Part shown: positions 6,201 through 8,384 of the stretch, piece by piece
Position numbering within the stretch: the first letter of the stretch is position 1
How the letters are laid out: each line of letters opens with the position of its first letter
DNA from: Prevotellaceae bacterium
Lineage (GTDB): Bacteria > Bacteroidota > Bacteroidia > Bacteroidales > Bacteroidaceae
Length of the DNA stretch: 8,384 nucleotides
Reading direction: 5' to 3'
Assembly: GCA_030536165.1 (NCBI GenBank)
Contig: JAUNQM010000096.1
Coordinates: 1 to 8,384, forward strand
Translations under genes and position numbers: made by a program
The notes under the pieces: model-generated
Databases searched by the model: none
The model's input: only the letters and a program-made list of their open reading frames with translations
What the model was told of the DNA's origin: nothing

Positions 6201-8384
6201 GAGGTGATAGTTAGCATCGGAGAGCACTGAAGCATAACTCTTGTTGGTATCGAAGTGAGGCATACCGTGGTGGTTCTTCGCATAGACGAAACCTCCACCT
6301 TCACCAGGTGCAACGTTCAAGAGGTCGAGTTCAACAACACCGATGATAGGACCGTAGTTCTTTTCACCAGCACTGTTCAAACCGTCAACAAGCTCAAGAT
6401 ATACACCTGATGCAAGGGCAATCTTGTTAGGCGATGTACCATTGTTTCGGTTGTTCCTATCGTGGTTTGCTACCTTCCATTCAAAGAATGTGTAAGCATT
6501 GTCTGCAGTAGTTGGAGTTTCAGGGTCATATAGGTGCTTTGTTACAGGAGTAATTGGTTCTACGGTACTAGTACCCGTTCCACCATTTGTATATTTGAAA
6601 TTAACCTGAATATCCTTTGTGTCGTCAGAGTTCTCTGAGTTTGTTTCACGGATTGAAGACTGAGCGATATCGGCAGTACCTGCTCCACTACCCGAAAGAC
6701 CAGTTACGAAGTTCTTGTCGGATGACATTGAACTGAGGTACTTCACCACGTTATAGAAACCAGCATAGCTACCATGACGCATAAACACGCCATCTAAGGT
6801 CTTGTTGTTCTGGTTGAGAGAAAGTTCACCGACACGGTTGATTGTATAAGGAGTATAGTCGATGTCCTCACCTTCGTCGAGGGCACGGTCCATAGCTCCC
6901 TTCATCACGAGTCGTGAGCCCTTGAGTCCGCAATAGTCGGCACGCTGTATAGTATTAAGGTAACGACCTTCGTTAATGATGGCAGCAGAACGGTCGAAGT
7001 AAGTTGTCCACACACCAGTGGTTGACCATCCAGCACTTTCCACATCCCACCTTGCCCTTTCTTCTTCAGAGAGCGAAGTATCATCTTTTCTTGCATTAGC
7101 AAGTTTAACCAAGTCATCGTTTGTAATTACGTCACCAACACTATAAGAACCGATACCTTGCTTACACGTGTACTCAGTGGTATAGAAGTCTTTCTGACGG
7201 TCGGTTAGTTGGTTGTAACGTTCTACGTCTTCAGTCTTTGTAAAGTCGATATTGCCTGAGAGTGCATAGTAGTCGGTACCATAGTTTGTGACGTTGAGCT
7301 CGCGATATCCATCAACGAATGTAAGGTTACCGTCACCATAGATACCTCCGATTCCATCACCACCGACATCAATAAGGTCGCGGCAATATACATCGATGAT
7401 AGCTGCTGTAGAGTTTCCGAATACAGTATTAGCAAATGCATAAACCTTATCGGAACCCTTACTTACGTTACCACCAGCGAAGACTGCGTTTCGGATTGTG
7501 ATACCATCCTGATTGATCTTTTCCCACCTTGTGTCAGTGTTGGTCAAGACATTCAAAGCGTCATTTGGAATATAGTCACCTATTTCAAATCCCCCTTCAT
7601 CTACATATCTAAAGTGTGTGTTTGCACGTCCGTCAGCATCTAACAAAGCATCTGCGTCTGCAAGTGTCGTGATTTCATCACCTTGGGAAGTTCCATCTTC
7701 ATTTATATAGAAGAAGTGAACCTTGCTACTACCATGACTCTCGTTGAAGTATGTCCTGAATCGGTCAATCAAAATTGAAGGAATGGTAAAGCCAGGATGG
7801 AAGTCAACAGAGAAGTCTATTTGAACTGGCGCTGTTGCCTGTCCATAGACCTGCACGTTTACACGGGTATCCTCGGTGAGAGACTTGTTGCCATTTGCAA
7901 CAACAAATACAGGTGGAGTTGCATTGACGTCTTCAACCTTATAGTAGTTACCATCCTCGTCATCGCCTTCAACGGATGATTCATACTTCTTTCCATTTCC
8001 GCTATACACGTAACCTACGTTACCACCACCGAAGACGTTACCATGAGAACCATTTGATTCCTTAATAGTCTCACTCGTACCAATAGTTCCACGGTAGATG
8101 TTGATGTCGGTCTTACCAAACACGAAACCGTCGGTGTTGAACAATGTACCATACTGCATCTTACCATTGTTATCGTAGCTGTAACCACGACCACCACCGA
8201 AAGCATCGGCGTTGACGTAACCACCATACATTTCGACGAATGTAGAACCAGCCTTCTCAATGCTTGAAAGTTCAAGTTCGTTGGTTGCAGTGTTTTGATG
8301 AACAGTACCCCAACCTACTGCCGACATTTCGCCGCCTCCGTAGAGAGAATTACGAATATGTCCATCATAAACCATAACATTTGT
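210..8384 (-). CDS. Giant Bacteroidales surface/secreted repeat protein, 5' partial
   Basis: The frame runs without a stop from the right edge to a TAA at 210-212. The first ATG (8373-8375) is preceded in frame by Thr-Asn-Val with no stop. The text there (NVMVYDGHIRNSLYGGGE) reads as repeat interior, so this is not the true start, and any signal peptide lies outside the window. In order, the visible protein has YGGGE/FGGGN glycine motifs (residues 11-352), a dispersed Y-x-C/GD-x-I module (220-1460), two long family-typical segments (460-837 and 1547-1718), a GLUG-like segment (1820-1883), a conserved C-terminal beta region (2340-2638) and a T9SS-like tail (2658-2716). It is rich in Asn, Tyr, Thr, Gly and Asp, has about 21 cysteines and no obvious membrane helix, which fits an exported protein. 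I see no catalytic motif. I infer adhesin-like or structural surface display; the function is unknown. It is the only gene seen, followed directly by a terminator. Confidence 0.9.
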   Translation of the reverse strand, partial: TNVMVYDGHIRNSLYGGGEMSAVGWGTVHQNTATNELELSSIEKAGSTFVEMYGGYVNADAFGGGRGYSYDNNGKMQYGTLFNTDGFVFGKTDINIYRGTIGTSETIKESNGSHGNVFGGGNVGYVYSGNGKKYESSVEGDDEDGNYYKVEDVNATPPVFVVANGNKSLTEDTRVNVQVYGQATAPVQIDFSVDFHPGFTIPSILIDRFRTYFNESHGSSKVHFFYINEDGTSQGDEITTLADADALLDADGRANTHFRYVDEGGFEIGDYIPNDALNVLTNTDTRWEKINQDGITIRNAVFAGGNVSKGSDKVYAFANTVFGNSTAAIIDVYCRDLIDVGGDGIGGIYGDGNLTFVDGYRELNVTNYGTDYYALSGNIDFTKTEDVERYNQLTDRQKDFYTTEYTCKQGIGSYSVGDVITNDDLVKLANARKDDTSLSEEERARWDVESAGWSTTGVWTTYFDRSAAIINEGRYLNTIQRADYCGLKGSRLVMKGAMDRALDEGEDIDYTPYTINRVGELSLNQNNKTLDGVFMRHGSYAGFYNVVKYLSSMSSDKNFVTGLSGSGAGTADIAQSSIRETNSENSDDTKDIQVNFKYTNGGTGTSTVEPITPVTKHLYDPETPTTADNAYTFFEWKVANHDRNNRNNGTSPNKIALASGVYLELVDGLNSAGEKNYGPIIGVVELDLLNVAPGEGGGFVYAKNHHGMPHFDTNKSYASVLSDANYHLKTVRAYFYDDDENAPALFNGVETSGNFVHSSKRIVDDCFPTSNSYMGAAGASEPYAPAHYWFLRGDFYVYEQLVSAYTGQAATYNSNLNLPLDINGKQNATLRLVNVLPGLYTAPEAAAFIDEERSDSLEIIFDNVTKTFGHNDPVSYWDWRNMNNTDQGKFVLTTYTCTDSLTVDYGDDRGEVTYAPGQAILPAEYAELASYEVVNDLGETVKAQTFFGETNGVNNKNGFLLTLDLTNPDDWNDYYTKQTKVDDVLTTQKYTTAYIENAIKTMTDEQKAAFLADYVKSATFTCNQSGVYGQYSFVTGDVISETIYGMEAAVELNLNEEQKAALRATLAKFENAYITVDSCDITIGSEVKTVLKGYPMSATEFGKISAASGQTADGTPITEINKLIEPAYICVSTIEVADKDFRYLNQLVSKTEYDSKYKDKSYNGKTLGDKFQPAHYCIGGEATGSNGGSWGGKYYEEGKVYQGEDVCNVIVDTKNTDKDERKHFTFNYDALDLLVANYIPYYIGTGGLADEAAVIAALRNAGTALNGDVKYYDSATPDAEGAQTLYRSIHRLDVDATFLATTDGNKIFSYIDESVADNHIDMTTAGGQVLKGEQFDNLPNDRKNYVPFNFASGYVVSKQFTASNGKAYNVGDILNPTEYSALTHDEQSKAPTETKYAYIVKEGFDVGGKRYNAGQTLAPSEYRDLVDANKGYVDLITGVESSTAPDVTYYYCIQEYKIGEKDGYVTNLGSIGTTANFTSPNVTTIAHDSKLGSTETTIESTEVTNGNNVPLGSIIAATTMGTVPNYQMNFSLSGTSPVEEATLYVPASASITDLLKDRYVTAIYEYRYSETNDGINYETFVEKHIINILVKFLDGQPKIGPLTPPDLILPTENIAMAVPAVEEGAFPIVGAGWEIFPTLAEAQKHINGAKYDNGRQPLYWYQNGYYICYYAETSRGRTYSQPEEIKVANYHKLSDVVNDANHLFIDHKDCDRNPKIYIDDKMINIKANTEVEAKSNVNELDALKSLFELSTTSYGQAGGKINGTGDDAGKILLQNHGRDFSNCSNLEFIIRDNIDQKDYTYTVTGTDSDGNETSETTTEARPWTAIGTSTNCFSGNVHGNGHTISGLEQSLFDYFCGHVYNLGATGPFTGAGIANHGDGRAENCWVGSALQTPMGCKAVMGDDGAAENPAYIINCYYPDVNDFVSGTAKVRTASDFLNGQVAYDLNRFYLDARYLKHSSTKIENGGLTQENAALNRTSFDVMDKIENLEYTGDVDENLIPTMYPLDYAGTLSGVLENTSTDPETPNKENRGADCLLYPGYYKWSYNTTDGVATRDKVLGYVEHMYEDGDFRYADGLKPKQDDMRKVDDNVWLPIFPDDYIFFGQKLSYTLYESEHGQHPTAAVKEKTTVESSIVNNDHNGLLTSNAATTNRIYRAPAYFRNGVYGNSAIFNKTAAFADEVTVAEAHTITGGEMGYSDGEIPFMNLAPKGNYYPHHNMTAIDFTGYNDNNWTRGNWTTGTIYEPLLDYYGLEDIKVKGLTQNLLVYIPDNDTKSGGGIDNDGYNTQTATMVNTYFADAAITETNTTYRTVAASDPTLRGHVVQKKTGDGYVAHTDHRLIDKQDFNAPISYKFDNGKRMWYQRKPEHGYANKNMGWDAVCLPFEVELVTTQDKGEITHFYTPAGDDYNSYKGKTTGHEYWLREFMGKGEKPKEEETDPTVYIANFAAIQTNEENNSHVKDYTNTFLYDYYYSKDAFQDKNLDKYQEQYYKTSQTYNGYPFGQAGAPYIAGFPGNTYYEFDLSGNWTPQHRIGDVTIASKGAQTITFASAKGAEIAFSDGEITGKSVEADGYTFKSTYLMAENTSIADNSYYEMNANGGSFDLVDSTEVAPRTFNTVAFRPYFVKAKASGAKEEMTRSIVFGEGNDKMNDKESEDNINRRLNGMKIYVSNNKLVVESTYEADLNVNYISGAFARRIHVNQGTNVYEGLRPGFYLAGRTKVYIRPTAY
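228..404 (-). other. Degenerate T9SS-type C-terminal sorting domain (residues 2658-2716)
   Basis: The last ~60 residues contain MKIYVSNNKLVVES, DLNVNYISGAFARRIHV, NVYEGLRPGFYLAG and RTKVYI. This follows the pattern 'strand, strand with G-x-x-v, then L-x-x-G-x-Y, then K-V-x-I' that marks type A T9SS sorting domains and related short C-terminal domains of Bacteroidetes. Here the closing motif is GLRPGFYLAGRTKVYI. The usual 'NP' start and 'D-x-x-G-x-x-V' loop are weak or missing (ISGAFAR takes that place). Export through T9SS with removal or anchoring of the tail is therefore likely but not certain, and needs T9SS genes in the same genome. Confidence 0.55.
462..1358 (-). other. Conserved Bacteroidales C-terminal beta region (residues 2340-2638)
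   Basis: The region begins with APISYKFDNGKRMWYQRKP (2342-2360) and GWDAVCLPFEVELVT (2370-2384). This is the 'W-x-x-(V/I)-x-LPF' signature seen near the C-terminus of many Bacteroidales surface proteins. It continues through GEITHFYTP, GHEYWLREFMG (2411-2421), PYIAGFPGNTYYEFDLSG (2501-2518), QTITFASAKGAEI (2537-2549) and FNTVAFRPYFVKA (2608-2620), ending in RSIVFGEG. The order of 'LPF', then 'PYI-x-x-F', then 'F-R-x-YF' is the usual one just before a C-terminal sorting domain. It is probably a beta-sandwich region on the surface-anchored side of the protein; the role is inferred. Confidence 0.65.
1359..2603 (-). other. Linker and C-proximal region of the giant protein (residues 1925-2339)
   Basis: Recognisable strings include GQVAYDLNRFYLDARYL (1936-1952), DGDFRYADGLKPKQDD (2064-2079), WLPIFPDDYIFFGQKLSY (2088-2105), RIYRAPAYFRNGVYG (2148-2162), PLLDYYGLEDIKVKG (2240-2254) and TQNLLVYIPDNDT (2256-2268). 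It joins the GLUG-like segment to the conserved C-terminal beta region. I cannot name a domain. The pattern 'P-x-F/W-PDDY-x-FFGQKL' is one I recall from large Prevotella proteins. Asp/Asn/Gly-rich turns such as IDNDGYN (2274-2280) might bind calcium, but no complete calcium-binding consensus is evident. Confidence 0.4.
2727..2918 (-). other. GLUG-like beta segment (residues 1820-1883)
   Basis: The sequence has the order W-x-x-IG (1820-1824), F-SGNVHGNGHTISGL (1830-1844), SLFDYFCGHVYNLG (1847-1860) and GIANHGDGRAENCWVG (1869-1884). This matches the arrangement 'W-x-x-IG...F-x-G-x-x-(D/H)GNGHTISGL...LF...G-x-V-x-N-L' found around GLUG-motif repeats of bacterial surface proteins and IgA-protease-like adhesins. 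Those regions are thought to form right-handed beta-solenoids. Only about one copy is present, so a long GLUG solenoid is not supported. It is preceded by a Ser/Thr/Glu-rich linker (about 1798-1817). Confidence 0.65.
3222..3737 (-). other. Family-typical segment 2 of the giant protein (residues 1547-1718)
   Basis: The segment opens with SITDLLKDRYVTAIYEYRY, followed by EKHIINILVKFLDGQPKIG (1579-1597), the proline-rich linker LTPPDLILP (1599-1607), then GAGWEIFPTLAEAQ (1627-1640) and PLYWYQNGYYICYYAE (1654-1669). It ends with VANYHKLSDVV and a Lys-Ile-Tyr-Ile strand. The alternating hydrophobic strands and the proline boundary suggest one or two Ig-like or fibronectin-like beta domains; this fold is an inference. 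The pattern 'PLYWYQ..YY...YYA.T..G.TYS' is one I associate with giant Bacteroidales proteins. No catalytic residues can be named. Confidence 0.45.
3996..7718 (-). repeat. Dispersed degenerate Y-x-C / Y-x-x-GD-x-I-x-x-x-EY-x-x-L modules (residues 220-1460)
   Basis: About ten to twelve copies of a short module recur. Examples of the central part are GGFEIGDYIPNDALNVL (261-277), SYSVGDVITNDDLVKL (410-425), YAPGQAILPAEYAEL (911-925), YSFVTGDVISETIY (1028-1041), AYNVGDILNPTEYSAL (1364-1379) and RYNAGQTLAPSEYRDL (1407-1422). Most are preceded by an aromatic-x-Cys or similar strand: YTC 404, YTC 894, FTC 1019, YIC 1127, HYC 1174, and YVV or YIV in later copies. An L-x-x-[DE]-[EQR]-[QR]-K-like helix often links copies, for example MTDEQKAAF (999-1007) and LNEEQKAAL (1051-1059). 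Copies around 1070-1210 are more diverged, and that of 1446-1460 looks like a half unit. I do not recognise a named domain. A small beta-hairpin plus helix unit is an inference from the pattern. Confidence 0.65.
5865..6998 (-). other. Family-typical segment 1 of the giant protein (residues 460-837)
   Basis: This block separates the early modules from the main module run. Its landmarks are GRYLNTIQRADYCG (470-483), DYTPYTINRVGELSLN (506-521), an ASGVYLELVDG strand (655-665), YGPIIGVVELDLLNV (674-688), EGGGFVYAKNHHG (692-704), KRIVDDCFPTSNSYMG (757-772) and PAHYWFLRGDFYVYEQ (782-797). From memory these strings resemble stretches of uncharacterised very large Prevotellaceae proteins; that is recollection, not a search result. 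No active-site signature is visible. A Ser/Thr/Asn/Gly-rich linker without clear structure lies at about 560-612. The role is unknown; it may be an extended beta scaffold exposed at the cell surface. Confidence 0.5.
7320..8345 (-). repeat. Glycine-rich YGGGE/FGGGN repeat region (residues 11-352)
   Basis: Five related motifs occur: LYGGGE (11-16), AFGGGRG (58-64), NVFGGGNVG (113-121), AVFAGGNVS (297-305) and GIYGDGNLT (344-352). Short beta-prone strands such as TDINIYRGTIG and TRVNVQVYGQ lie between them. Ladders of this kind are common in large Bacteroidales surface proteins and suggest a right-handed beta-helix or similar solenoid; that fold is an inference. The spacing is irregular: the first three motifs are 47-55 residues apart, then about 180 residues intervene before the fourth. 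The repeat continues to the right edge and probably beyond. Confidence 0.75.

Noticed and set aside
5792..6313. Minus-strand 173-codon frame overlapping the giant gene in another frame
   Set aside because: The translation is Ser/Thr/Leu/Met-rich without motifs, while the main frame here carries family-typical text. It is a shadow frame.
8373..8375. Start codon of the giant gene at 8373-8375
   Set aside because: The frame is open upstream to the edge, there is no signal peptide after this Met, and the text is repeat interior.
1..8384. CRISPR array, tRNA, rRNA or insertion sequence
   Set aside because: There are no regularly spaced direct repeats at nucleotide level, no tRNA-like cloverleaf in the only non-coding stretch and no transposase-like text in any frame.

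Overview
The window is almost entirely one very large coding region on the minus strand. It ends at a TAA at 210-212 and is still open at the right edge, so the 5' end of the gene lies outside. About 2,724 codons are visible. The protein has the features of a giant surface or secreted protein of the Bacteroidales, most like Prevotella or a close relative. It has a ladder of YGGGE/FGGGN glycine motifs, a GLUG-like 'W-x-x-IG...GNGHTISGL' segment, the 'MWYQR...W-x-x-VCLPFEVELVT' C-terminal region I associate with large Prevotellaceae proteins, and an end that resembles a degenerate type IX secretion (T9SS) sorting domain. The assignment rests on motif recognition only; no search was run.

Layout in protein order (window right to left). 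Residue 1 is the first methionine in the window, at 8375; it is probably internal. Residues 11-352 are a glycine-rich, probably beta-helical stretch, interrupted by other sequence. Residues 220-1460 carry a dispersed, degenerate module with the pattern aromatic-x-C ... Y-x-x-G-D-x-I-x-x-x-E-Y-x-x-L, often joined by an L-x-x-E-E-Q-K linker. Residues 460-837 interrupt these modules with a long segment typical of the family. Residues 1547-1718 are a second such segment. Residues 1820-1883 are the GLUG-like beta segment. Residues 1925-2339 are a less recognisable C-terminal region. Residues 2340-2638 are the conserved Bacteroidales C-terminal beta region. Residues 2658-2716 are the T9SS-like tail.

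The stop codon is followed after 12 bases by a strong rho-independent terminator (stem 167-177/187-197, then a U run). The first 161 bases are intergenic. They hold a perfect 7-bp hairpin, a smaller inverted repeat and what may be half of a dispersed 'TTCAGGATGAC' repeat. I see no RNA gene, CRISPR array, insertion sequence or second credible gene.

The observation most worth pursuing is the repeated module at residues 220-1460. Two adjacent copies at residues 220-250 and 254-280 align convincingly, and further copies recur across about 1,200 residues. I do not recognise it as a named domain.
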